The notes below the pieces were generated by a model. That model searched no databases, was not told the DNA's origin, and saw nothing but the letters and a program-made list of their open reading frames with translations. A DNA stretch of 5,825 nucleotides from Anaerolineales bacterium (GTDB lineage: Bacteria; Chloroflexota; Anaerolineae; Anaerolineales; E44-bin32): the NCBI GenBank assembly GCA_030642885.1, contig DAOWMX010000149.1, positions 1-5,825 of the forward strand. The letters are read 5' to 3'. A program made the translations under genes and the position numbers. Numbering within the stretch: the first letter of the stretch is position 1; every line of letters starts with the position of its first letter. Positions 1 through 5,825 of this stretch are shown here, one piece after another.

Positions 1-141
1 AATGCTCCTACCTATGCCTTGTATGCCTTCTATGATTATGATCTGAATCAACTAAACAACTGGGCGAGTGAGTACGATCGTCTATTCGGTACGCTGCAAC
101 CGCGAATCCTTTCCGAGGAATGTCAACCAATTCGTCCGTAG
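1..141 (+). CDS. C-terminal end of an unidentified protein (5' end outside window)
   Basis: The frame is open from base 1 and ends at a TAG stop at 139-141, giving 46 residues. The segment is rich in Tyr, Asn and Leu at first (for example YALYAFYDYDLNQLNNW) and ends in a short polar, proline-containing tail. Codon third positions and the absence of stops fit a real gene, and the stop is placed immediately before a ribosome-binding site for the next reading frame, which supports a genuine gene end. I do not recognise the family and see no catalytic motif, membrane helix or Cys cluster in what remains. The 9-base gap to the downstream start suggests the two were co-transcribed and perhaps translationally coupled. 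Identification would need the upstream sequence. Confidence 0.65.
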   Translation, partial: NAPTYALYAFYDYDLNQLNNWASEYDRLFGTLQPRILSEECQPIRP

Positions 142-153
142 GAGATAGCCATG
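139..153 (+). promoter_or_regulatory. Ribosome-binding site overlapping the upstream stop codon
   Basis: The TAG stop of the first gene (139-141) shares its G with a GGAG motif (141-144). This lies six bases before an ATG at 151. The spacing is good for a Shine-Dalgarno site, and the arrangement is typical of translationally coupled operon genes. It is the best evidence that the ancestral start of the following, now broken, gene was at 151. The other possible starts, at 164 and 168, have no comparable site. Confidence 0.55.
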
Positions 154-688
154 TTTAAGAAATATGGATGCGCTGCTCCACACAGATGCTCCTGGTTGCC
201 CTCTTCATCCTGGCCTTGGGGTCGGTGTTTTTCTTTCTCGAGGGGGTATGGATAGGCTTCTTCGTGGGGATCATCCCGGGCTGGCTCACAGCGCGAATCT
301 ACTTGCAGGATGGGAAACCATCAGGCTGCTGGGTTGGGTGCGCCCGCCAGAGGAGTTGACCGAGCATGAGCGTCTCCTGGGAGCGGACCGCTCTCAGCCT
401 TCGCCTCGATCAAGCAGACAGGGAATCCTCATGCGTTACATTTCCTCGCAAAAGCTCTCTTTCATCAGAATCAGCCAAAAGGAAGCGGTAGAGGTCTATA
501 AGCGTGTACTCGAGCACCAACCTCACAATGGTAGGGCCCTGCTTGAAATTGGAATGGCTTGTAAAAAAGCGGGGCGGGTAGATAGTGCTAAATCCGCATA
601 CGAGTATGCCCTGTCTACTGGCAAACTCTCGAGACCACAACAAGAATTGGCACGTAAGGAATTACTGATTCTTAATGCTGCGCTCTAA
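151..688 (+). pseudogene. Frameshifted membrane-anchored TPR protein gene
   Basis: Three frames carry successive parts of what looks like one protein. From 168 to about 311, one frame encodes two hydrophobic helices (MLLVALFILALGSVFFFL, then a helix around VWIGFFVGIIPGW). From about 311 to 378 a second frame gives a charged stretch (RPPEELTEHERLL). From about 382 to 477 a third frame gives helix A and the turn of a TPR (HALHFLAKALFHQNQP). From about 479 the second frame resumes with EAVEVYKRVLEHQP, completing that TPR with A20, Y24 and P32, followed by a second full TPR (LLEIGMACKKAGR...A...Y..AL) and a TAA at 686-688. The required shifts fall at short runs: GGG 312-314, GGG 379-381 and AAAA 477-480. 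A fourth, at AAA 160-162, is needed if translation began at 151. The 174-residue frame at 164-688 is uninterrupted but reads the membrane part and first TPR out of register. The intact protein probably held a TPR scaffold at the membrane; partners are unknown. No other gene here shows such lesions, so decay is likelier than sequencing error, though error is not excluded. Confidence 0.6.
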
Positions 689-753
689 CAATTATCATCC
701 CCCTCTTCTTTAATACCTGTCGGATGACAACGCATGCAATTGGAAAAGCCCCC

Positions 754-780
754 GCTCACGTCCTCCTCGGACGAGCGAGC
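754..780 (+). other. Small GC-rich stem-loop in the 689-913 intergenic region
   Basis: CGTCC (759-763) pairs with GGACG (769-773) around a five-base loop. Outer arms GCTC (754-757) and GAGC (777-780) can pair across a small asymmetric internal loop. It lies about 65 bases after the stop of the broken TPR gene. It has no T-tract after it, so it is not a standard intrinsic terminator; it could stabilise a transcript end or be incidental. The rest of the 225-base gap shows an AT-rich patch at 797-808 and nothing else that I can name. Confidence 0.25.
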
Positions 781-853
781 CCAAATCTTGCACATCTATA
801 GATATAAACCGGTTCCCGCTTCAATATTAAGAGATTCTGGGACCAGAGCTTGG

Positions 854-882
854 TTGCTATCCGCCGATCGATATGTTAGATT
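854..882 (+). promoter_or_regulatory. Weak candidate sigma-70-type promoter for the zinc-ribbon gene pair
   Basis: TTGCTA (854-859) and TAGATT (877-882) each match the -35 and -10 consensus at four of six positions and are separated by 17 bases. Transcription would start near 889, about 25 bases before the ATG at 914, leaving room for the ribosome-binding site. Matches of this quality occur by chance, so this is only the best candidate in the gap. Confidence 0.22.
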
Positions 883-902
883 CGATGCACCTCTCGTTTA
901 TT

Positions 903-916
903 GAGGAAGGGGAATG
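903..916 (+). promoter_or_regulatory. Ribosome-binding site fixing the start at 914
   Basis: A purine-rich stretch beginning GAGG (903-906) and continuing AGGAAGGGGA lies directly before the ATG at 914, with GAGG seven bases upstream of it. It decides the start of the 598-residue protein. The ATG at 873 opens a different, overlapping frame without such a site. Confidence 0.6.
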
Positions 917-2710
917 GCTTCGACTCCAAAATCTACGCTCGATGATGGCCTTATCGATGGCCTCCTTTGCGCGATATGCGGCGCGGATGCGCTGCATGTC
1001 GTTCACATGGAGAATCTGCCCGATTACGTCGGTTGTGAGAGTTGTAAATCCGCGTTTCTCTCCGAAGACGGCGGCGAACGTGTCTTTTACGGTCAGATCA
1101 ACGAAGGCTACCCATTGACGGAACGCTTCGCGCTCAAACAGTGGGTTTGGCTGGAGGCGGTCGATAACAGAGCGCGCGAGGAGCGCATTACGCCTGAACA
1201 GGAAACCCCACCCTACGCTGAGCCTGAAGTAGAAGAAATTACCCCCCTCGAAACCGAAATCGAAAGCCCTGAAGAACCCATTTCGGAGATAGCTGCTGAC
1301 ATCCTGGAAGAACCCGAATCTGTTAACCTCATCGAAGAACGACTGGGAGAGCTAGATCTTGGTTTAGAAGCGGCTGCGATCCCGGGCGTAAGCGATTTCG
1401 AGGGAGATTCAGCAGATCAAACCTCCGAAGAAACGGATGATCTCGCCTCTTATTTCCGGTCAATCACCCCTGATGCAGAGACCGATCTCGAGCCATCCAT
1501 GCCAGAAGAAAAAGATTTGGATATAAGCGCGGGAATCTTGGGCGGTATCGGGCTTGAAATCGCTGATGAGCAGGCGCTGCCAGAGATCGCAGATGCTCAA
1601 AGCGATGAAAGCTTCAAAGAACCCGATGACGCCTGGGACCAACCCATCAAACAAGAAGTTTCTGAAGCGGATGAAATCCCACTCCCGGACTGGGCTCAAC
1701 CTGCAGATGACAGCGTCGAACCCTCGTCCGAGGGGTTCGCCCAGGAAATTGAGACACCCCTCGACAACCTGCCCGCACCCGAGGAGCCTGAACAAGATTT
1801 CCTCTCGAATCTACGTCAATCCGCCGGCGTCCCGCTAGAATCCGAGCCCATCCCCGATCTGCCCATCTCCGAGGTTCCCCTCGAATCTCAGCCCATCTTC
1901 CCACCGCTAGCCGATGCAGAGGCAGTCGAGAGCGCGGTGGAACCGGAATCCTTCGCATCAAGAATCGAGTCGCTTTCCCAGACACCGCCAACGGACCTGG
2001 AACCGATCGAGAAACCGCCGAGCGAGCCGGAAGCACCTTCTCAAGAGATTGATGTGGCTATTGCCGCAGCGGTCATAGAAGAGGAAGTTGCTCTCCTGGA
2101 CACAGATCCGCCGCAGGGTCATCGTTATCGGGTTGTAATCCGTGGCGAAAAAGCTATCTTCCCGGGCGGCGATTGCGCCCACTGCGGTCGGACCCCGGTC
2201 AAAGGTCACCTTACAGTTGTCGGATCACTGCCCGATGGTCAAAACATCGCTCAACGAAAAACCTCAAACTTCAAAATCCCGCTTTGCGGCGAATGTCGTA
2301 AGCGCGCTGGCCAACTCAGTGAGGAGGCTAAAGAAGCAAGGCTGCAGGCCCATCTGCTATCTGCGATCGGCGGGATGCTGCTGGTCGTCGGCGCACTAGC
2401 GCTCGGAATCATCAAGCCAGCAGAATTACAGATCTTCGATATTCTCATCCTCGCCATTCTATTCATCGTTGGTTACACCTTGCCAGCCCTTTTCCTGCTC
2501 GGTCGTGTTGGAAAACACCCGCCGCCAGACAGCGCATTGTACGTACGCTCCACACTACTTGTGCCCAAGGAAACACAGGGGCTCGAGACAGCCTTCGAGT
2601 GGCGCAACCCGGAATATGCCGAACGATTCTTTGAAGCGAATGAGGCGCACACGCTCGGCAAGCTCTCCAAGATCAAGGACCGGACAGCTCCACCCAAAGA
2701 CCTCGGTTGA
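914..2710 (+). CDS. Uncharacterised membrane protein: zinc ribbon, acidic linker, second Cys4 knuckle set, two-helix hairpin
   Basis: This is a 598-residue protein that I do not recognise. Four parts are visible. Residues 19-44 form a ribbon, C19-x2-C22-x18-C41-x2-C44. Residues about 90-405 are very rich in Glu, Asp, Pro and Ser with few Lys or Arg and are probably disordered; they include a repeated octad, VPLES[EQ]PI, at 306-313 and 321-328. Residues 421-461 hold a second set, C421-x2-C424-x33-C458-x2-C461. Two hydrophobic helices follow at about 481-500 and 508-529, joined by a short turn, then a roughly 70-residue polar tail. All eight cysteines of the protein are in these four CxxC pairs, which argues for two structural zinc sites. 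There is no signal peptide. With zinc ligands before a two-helix hairpin, both ends are most likely cytoplasmic. Inference: a membrane-tethered adaptor whose acidic linker separates two binding heads. No enzymatic motif is visible. It is probably co-transcribed with the next gene. Confidence 0.85.
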   Translation: MASTPKSTLDDGLIDGLLCAICGADALHVVHMENLPDYVGCESCKSAFLSEDGGERVFYGQINEGYPLTERFALKQWVWLEAVDNRAREERITPEQETPPYAEPEVEEITPLETEIESPEEPISEIAADILEEPESVNLIEERLGELDLGLEAAAIPGVSDFEGDSADQTSEETDDLASYFRSITPDAETDLEPSMPEEKDLDISAGILGGIGLEIADEQALPEIADAQSDESFKEPDDAWDQPIKQEVSEADEIPLPDWAQPADDSVEPSSEGFAQEIETPLDNLPAPEEPEQDFLSNLRQSAGVPLESEPIPDLPISEVPLESQPIFPPLADAEAVESAVEPESFASRIESLSQTPPTDLEPIEKPPSEPEAPSQEIDVAIAAAVIEEEVALLDTDPPQGHRYRVVIRGEKAIFPGGDCAHCGRTPVKGHLTVVGSLPDGQNIAQRKTSNFKIPLCGECRKRAGQLSEEAKEARLQAHLLSAIGGMLLVVGALALGIIKPAELQIFDILILAILFIVGYTLPALFLLGRVGKHPPPDSALYVRSTLLVPKETQGLETAFEWRNPEYAERFFEANEAHTLGKLSKIKDRTAPPKDLG

Positions 2711-2735
2711 CTCGATCGCCTGACCCTGGATCATA

Positions 2736-3335
2736 ATGTCCTCACCACCCTATCCCCCTGACGAAACCGCTCCTTGCCCGGTTTGCGGCGAGCCTATGCA
2801 GCTGATAACCGCGCTGAACGGCGCCCACGACGTCCTTATTTGCCAACAGTGTTCAAAAGAGCTTGAACCCGGACTTAAATCTTCTGGACCTAATCTGCAT
2901 CCCCCATTATCCTCGAAAGATGACTCCTGCAGCCTTTTTAGAAAAATCCTCGCGGAGGAGCAAAGAACGAAAAATGATCCTCTTCCAGGTTGGATGATGG
3001 ATGAGCTTCCCGAGGAAGCCCGGCGCCTTCTTTCAGGTCATAAACTTCCCACCGGACCAAGTCTGGGTCCTAAGTTGAGCGACGACCTCGCTAACGCCCT
3101 GCGCGACCAGGGATACGTCATCCATGAAGACGAAAAAGGTATGCATCTCGGGGGTGCTCTTGTTGGTCGAGGCGGCACTCCCACTGCGATGAGCCCATAC
3201 GACGTTATCCGCATGGCCGCGGATATGGAAGGCGGCCTAGCGCCGCAAGATGAACTTCTTCGCTGCAAGAAGTGTAATGCTTTAATCCCTCATGGAGATG
3301 AGCACTGCCAGTGGTGCGGCGAATCTGCAGCGTAG
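2736..3335 (+). CDS. Uncharacterised protein with a zinc ribbon at each end
   Basis: This is a 199-residue protein with no membrane helix or signal peptide, so probably cytoplasmic. The N-terminal ribbon is C14-x2-C17-x18-C36-x2-C39 (CPVCGEPM ... CQQC). The C-terminal ribbon is C177-x2-C180-x10-C191-x2-C194 (CKKCNALIP ... CQWCG), resembling the short ribbons found at the ends of many bacterial proteins. One further Cys, C65, is unpaired. The middle holds a helical, charged segment (GWMMDELPEEARRLL, about 86-100) and a Gly-rich stretch (about 138-148) that I cannot assign. The start at 2736 is the only ATG, GTG or TTG after the in-frame stop at 2721, although its ribosome-binding site (GGA at 2728-2730) is poor. 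It follows the upstream gene by 25 bases, and its N-terminal Cys spacing is identical to that gene's, so a shared origin or shared binding partner is plausible. Function is unknown; nucleic-acid or protein binding are both possible. Confidence 0.82.
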   Translation: MSSPPYPPDETAPCPVCGEPMQLITALNGAHDVLICQQCSKELEPGLKSSGPNLHPPLSSKDDSCSLFRKILAEEQRTKNDPLPGWMMDELPEEARRLLSGHKLPTGPSLGPKLSDDLANALRDQGYVIHEDEKGMHLGGALVGRGGTPTAMSPYDVIRMAADMEGGLAPQDELLRCKKCNALIPHGDEHCQWCGESAA

Positions 3336-3368
3336 TTTAATTTCCCCCATTCTCCCTCAGTTGCTCCC

Positions 3369-3406
3369 GTTCCAAAATAGTGTGGAACTGTATATTTGTC
3401 ACCACA
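3369..3406 (+). other. Overlapping inverted repeats between the zinc-ribbon genes and uvrA
   Basis: GTTCCA (3369-3374) can pair with TGGAAC (3383-3388) around an eight-base loop. Overlapping it, TGTGG (3381-3385) and CCACA (3402-3406) form an outer dyad whose centre is ATAT. The two pairings exclude each other in RNA. They lie 34 to 71 bases after the stop at 3335. Neither is followed by a T-tract, so a terminator role is weak; the outer dyad could be a DNA operator. The remainder of 3336-3595 is pyrimidine-rich and holds only the uvrA promoter. Confidence 0.22.
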
Positions 3407-3521
3407 GGTATCCCCGCCTCCCCTTTTGAGCCCCTGAGACCTCACCGCAATAACAAACATCTCGTTTTTTCCGTCTCATAACCTTTCCCGATCGCGCCTC
3501 TCGTATTCTCTTTCCGAAAAA

Positions 3522-3553
3522 TTGAAGGGGTAATTTCAAGCGCCTGATATAAT
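3522..3553 (+). promoter_or_regulatory. Extended -10 promoter for uvrA
   Basis: TATAAT at 3548-3553 is a perfect -10 hexamer and is preceded by TGA (3545-3547), giving the extended -10 form TGnTATAAT. A TTGAAG at 3522-3527 could be a -35, matching four of six positions, but the 20-base spacer is longer than ideal; extended -10 promoters need little from the -35. Transcription should begin near 3560, leaving a leader of about 36 bases before the ATG at 3596. I see no LexA-type palindrome overlapping it. Confidence 0.6.
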
Positions 3554-3595
3554 AACGATTCGTCTATTCATAAAGCGGCCTGGGTCAAAAAGCAT

Positions 3596-5825
3596 ATGGC
3601 GGAAGATAAAATTACAGTCGTTGGTGCCCGCGAGCACAACCTCAAGAACATCTCAGTCGAGATTCCCCGCGACAAGCTCGTCGTCATCTCCGGTATTTCC
3701 GGGTCAGGGAAATCATCGCTTGCTTTCGACACAATCTTCGCCGAAGGACAGCGCCGCTATGTCGAATCATTGTCGGCATATGCGCGGCAATTCCTGGGGC
3801 AGCTCGATAAGCCGGATGTTGATTACATTGACGGGCTCTCCCCGGCAATCTCGATCGACCAACGCGGCGTTTCCCATAATCCGCGTTCGACTGTCGGGAC
3901 CGTTACAGAGGTGTACGACTATCTGAGGTTGCTCTTCGCTCGCATTGGTCTACCTCACTGCCCTATCTGCGGTAAGGAAGTCAAACAACAATCTGCCCAG
4001 GAGATCGTCGACGCCGTCTCAACAATGACGGACGGCAGTCGTATCATGATCCTTGCGCCGATGATCCGTGGCCGCAAGGGCACTCACCTGGCTGTCTTTG
4101 AAGAACTCAGGCGCTCTGGATTCGTAAGAACCCGTGTTGATGGAGATGTCAAAGCGCTTGATGAGGAATTTGAACTCGATCGTTACAAGAAACACGACAT
4201 AGAAGCTGTCGTCGATCGCCTCGTCATCCACCACGACGCAATTGAGGATGGAGATGCCTTCCTGACCAGACTAACCGATTCAATTGAGACCGCTTTGCGC
4301 TGGGGTGAGGGCATCCTCTACATCACCGACTTGAGTTCTGATCCGCCGGTCGATATTCCCTTCTCCGAACACCTTGCCTGCCCCGATCATGGCACAACTC
4401 TATCTGAGATCGAGCCGCGCACATTCTCGTTCAACACACCTCACGGCGCATGTCCAGAGTGCCAGGGGTTGGGCAATAAACTTGAAATCGATCCCGATCG
4501 AGTTATCCCGGATAAATCTATCTCTATCACCGAAGGCGCACTGGTGGCAATGGAGTGGTCCAAACAGAGCCGTGATCACAAGGGATATTACTGGCAGATG
4601 CTGGAAGCCACCGCGAAAGCCTACGAAATCGACCTGGATTCCGCCATCGATGATCTGCCTGAAGATAAACTTCAAGTCCTTTTACATGGCACTGACGGGA
4701 AGGAAGTGCCGGTTCATTATGAAAACCGTGACGGCCGCTCCTCCACATGGTGGACCGCCTACGAGGGCGTGATTGGTAATCTCGAGCGGCGATACCAGGA
4801 AACGCAATCAGATTACGTGCGCGGGAAGATCCAGGAATATATGTCCGAACGCCTGTGCCCATCCTGCAACGGGAAACGTTTGCGACCGGAGGCGCTCGCA
4901 GTCACGGTTGATGGGAAAAACATCGTCGAGACCACACATTGGCCCGTGTCAGAAGGGTTGATTTGGATCCGGAGGCTGGGCGGCAGGAAGAGCCCTCTAA
5001 GCAAGCGCGAGAAGACCATTGCCGGTCGAATCTTAAAAGAGGTCGAGGATCGGTTAGGCTTTCTAGTGGATGTGGGCCTGGAATATCTCTCACTCGACCG
5101 CACTGCTGGCAGTCTCTCTGGAGGGGAGGCGCAGCGCATCCGCCTCGCAACCCAGATTGGTTCTCGTTTAATGGGTGTCTTGTATGTACTCGATGAGCCA
5201 TCAATCGGCCTCCACCCTCGGGATAACACTCGACTCATAAAAACACTGGAAGGCATGCGCGATCTGGGCAACACGATTCTGGTCGTCGAGCACGATGAAG
5301 CGACAATCCGTGCCGCGGACTGGATCATCGACCTTGGACCTGGCGCTGGAGAGGCTGGCGGACGATTGGTCGCGGAAGGTACGGTCGAGGAAGTCACAAA
5401 AAACAAGCGCTCAATCACCGGTCAATATCTGGCAGGGAAACTGCAGATAGGAATCCCAAAAACTCGCAGAGAGGGGAATGGGAATATGTTAACCGTGGTC
5501 GGCGCCCGCGAAAACAATCTCAAGGACATCACAGTTCATTTTCCGCTCGGCGTGTTCGCCTGTATCACAGGAGTTTCTGGATCAGGGAAATCCAGCCTGA
5601 TGGTTGAAGTGCTTTATAAAGCTCTGGCCAGAGCACTCCAGAAGGCGCGCTCCCGACCGGGGGATCACGACAAAATCGAAGGGTTCGAACACATTGTCAA
5701 AGTGATTAACATTGACCAGAGCCCCATCGGTCGTACGCCGCGCTCCAACCCCGGAACGTATACCGGGCTCTTCGACCAAATCCGCGCATTATATGCCGAG
5801 CTTCCAGAATCAAAGATTCGTGGAT
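3596..5825 (+). CDS. uvrA: UvrABC system protein A (excinuclease ATPase subunit), 3' end outside window
   Basis: UvrA is the dimeric ABC-type ATPase that scans DNA for bulky lesions and loads UvrB in nucleotide excision repair, in the cytoplasm. The frame is open for 743 residues to the window edge; UvrA proteins are usually about 940-980 residues, so roughly 200 are missing, including the C-terminal zinc finger and the second signature and Walker B. Visible parts in order: first Walker A GISGSGKSS (33-41, K39); the Q-loop region and YVESLSAYARQFL; a CPIC pair (C122, C125); the UvrB-binding region (about 131-245); the signature-domain zinc site C262-x2-H265-x20-C286-x2-C289, with His where E. 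coli has Cys; the ABC signature LSGGEAQRIRLA (from 507); Walker B VLYVLDEPSIGLH (D533, E534); the VVEHD switch; and the second Walker A GVSGSGKSS (659-667, K665). ATG 3596 is the only in-frame start in the predicted leader. There is no clear Shine-Dalgarno site. It has its own promoter. Confidence 0.97.
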   Translation, partial: MAEDKITVVGAREHNLKNISVEIPRDKLVVISGISGSGKSSLAFDTIFAEGQRRYVESLSAYARQFLGQLDKPDVDYIDGLSPAISIDQRGVSHNPRSTVGTVTEVYDYLRLLFARIGLPHCPICGKEVKQQSAQEIVDAVSTMTDGSRIMILAPMIRGRKGTHLAVFEELRRSGFVRTRVDGDVKALDEEFELDRYKKHDIEAVVDRLVIHHDAIEDGDAFLTRLTDSIETALRWGEGILYITDLSSDPPVDIPFSEHLACPDHGTTLSEIEPRTFSFNTPHGACPECQGLGNKLEIDPDRVIPDKSISITEGALVAMEWSKQSRDHKGYYWQMLEATAKAYEIDLDSAIDDLPEDKLQVLLHGTDGKEVPVHYENRDGRSSTWWTAYEGVIGNLERRYQETQSDYVRGKIQEYMSERLCPSCNGKRLRPEALAVTVDGKNIVETTHWPVSEGLIWIRRLGGRKSPLSKREKTIAGRILKEVEDRLGFLVDVGLEYLSLDRTAGSLSGGEAQRIRLATQIGSRLMGVLYVLDEPSIGLHPRDNTRLIKTLEGMRDLGNTILVVEHDEATIRAADWIIDLGPGAGEAGGRLVAEGTVEEVTKNKRSITGQYLAGKLQIGIPKTRREGNGNMLTVVGARENNLKDITVHFPLGVFACITGVSGSGKSSLMVEVLYKALARALQKARSRPGDHDKIEGFEHIVKVINIDQSPIGRTPRSNPGTYTGLFDQIRALYAELPESKIRG

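Noticed and set aside
312..318. GGGAAAC resembles a canonical -1 programmed frameshift heptamer at one of the shift points of the broken TPR gene
   Set aside because: The upstream membrane frame reads it as GGG AAA C, not G GGA AAC, so tandem -1 slippage would not occur in the required phase. Further shifts are also needed downstream, so decay or error explains the region better.
410..643. 77-residue minus-strand frame over the TPR region
   Set aside because: The plus strand here encodes two TPR repeats that match the consensus, while the minus-strand product shows no recognisable features.
797..808. AT-rich TATAGATATAAA as a -10 element for the gene at 914
   Set aside because: No acceptable -35 hexamer lies 16-18 bases upstream, no extended -10 TGn precedes it, and the leader would be about 100 bases long.
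873..1118. 81-residue plus-strand frame starting at 873
   Set aside because: It overlaps the N-terminal zinc ribbon of the gene at 914 in another frame, lacks a ribosome-binding site and resembles no domain.
1460..2036. Two overlapping minus-strand open frames (1460-1795 and 1647-2036)
   Set aside because: Both are antisense to the acidic linker of the 598-residue protein. The Arg-rich products reflect its GA-rich codons read in reverse. They have no supporting ribosome-binding site.
3436..3470. Possible intrinsic terminator: GAGA...TCTC arms followed by six T residues
   Set aside because: The stem is only four base pairs plus a possible G-T wobble, with a 20-base loop and low GC content. 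This is too weak to call despite the T-run at 3465-3470.
4813..5418. 201-residue open frame on the minus strand
   Set aside because: It lies wholly antisense to well-conserved uvrA sequence, including the signature and Walker B regions, and its Arg/Ser/Pro-rich product is typical of a shadow frame.

Overview
The window looks like chromosomal DNA from a bacterium with moderate GC. All supported genes are on the + strand. I see no mobile element, CRISPR array, tRNA or rRNA. The UvrA sequence and the pair of uncharacterised zinc-ribbon proteins feel closest to Chloroflexota (Anaerolineae-like), but this placement is an impression and was not tested.

Layout. (1) Bases 1-141 are the 3' end of an unidentified gene. 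Its TAG stop overlaps a GGAG ribosome-binding site for the next gene. (2) Bases 151-688 hold a broken gene. A two-helix membrane N-terminus and two good TPR repeats are both recognisable, but they lie in different reading frames. At least three, probably four, single-base shifts are needed to join them. The apparently intact 174-residue frame (164-688) crosses this region out of register, so I regard it as a false gene model. (3) Bases 689-913 are non-coding, with one small stem-loop and a weak candidate promoter. (4) Bases 914-2710 encode a 598-residue uncharacterised membrane protein: an N-terminal four-Cys zinc ribbon, a roughly 310-residue acidic and probably disordered linker, a second four-Cys knuckle set, and a two-helix hairpin. 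(5) Bases 2736-3335, only 25 bases downstream, encode a 199-residue soluble protein with a zinc ribbon at each end. Its N-terminal ribbon has exactly the same Cys spacing as that of the upstream protein. (6) Bases 3336-3595 are non-coding, with overlapping weak inverted repeats and a very good extended -10 promoter. (7) Bases 3596 to the window end encode the first 743 residues of UvrA, the damage-recognition ATPase of nucleotide excision repair. The gene runs off the edge.

How the genes relate. The two zinc-ribbon genes probably form one transcription unit and may act together, one at the membrane and one in the cytoplasm; their function is unknown. uvrA has its own promoter and nothing links it functionally to them. 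The most useful points for a reader are the zinc-ribbon pair, which I cannot match to a described system, and the multiply frameshifted membrane-TPR gene, which an automated annotation would probably mis-model.
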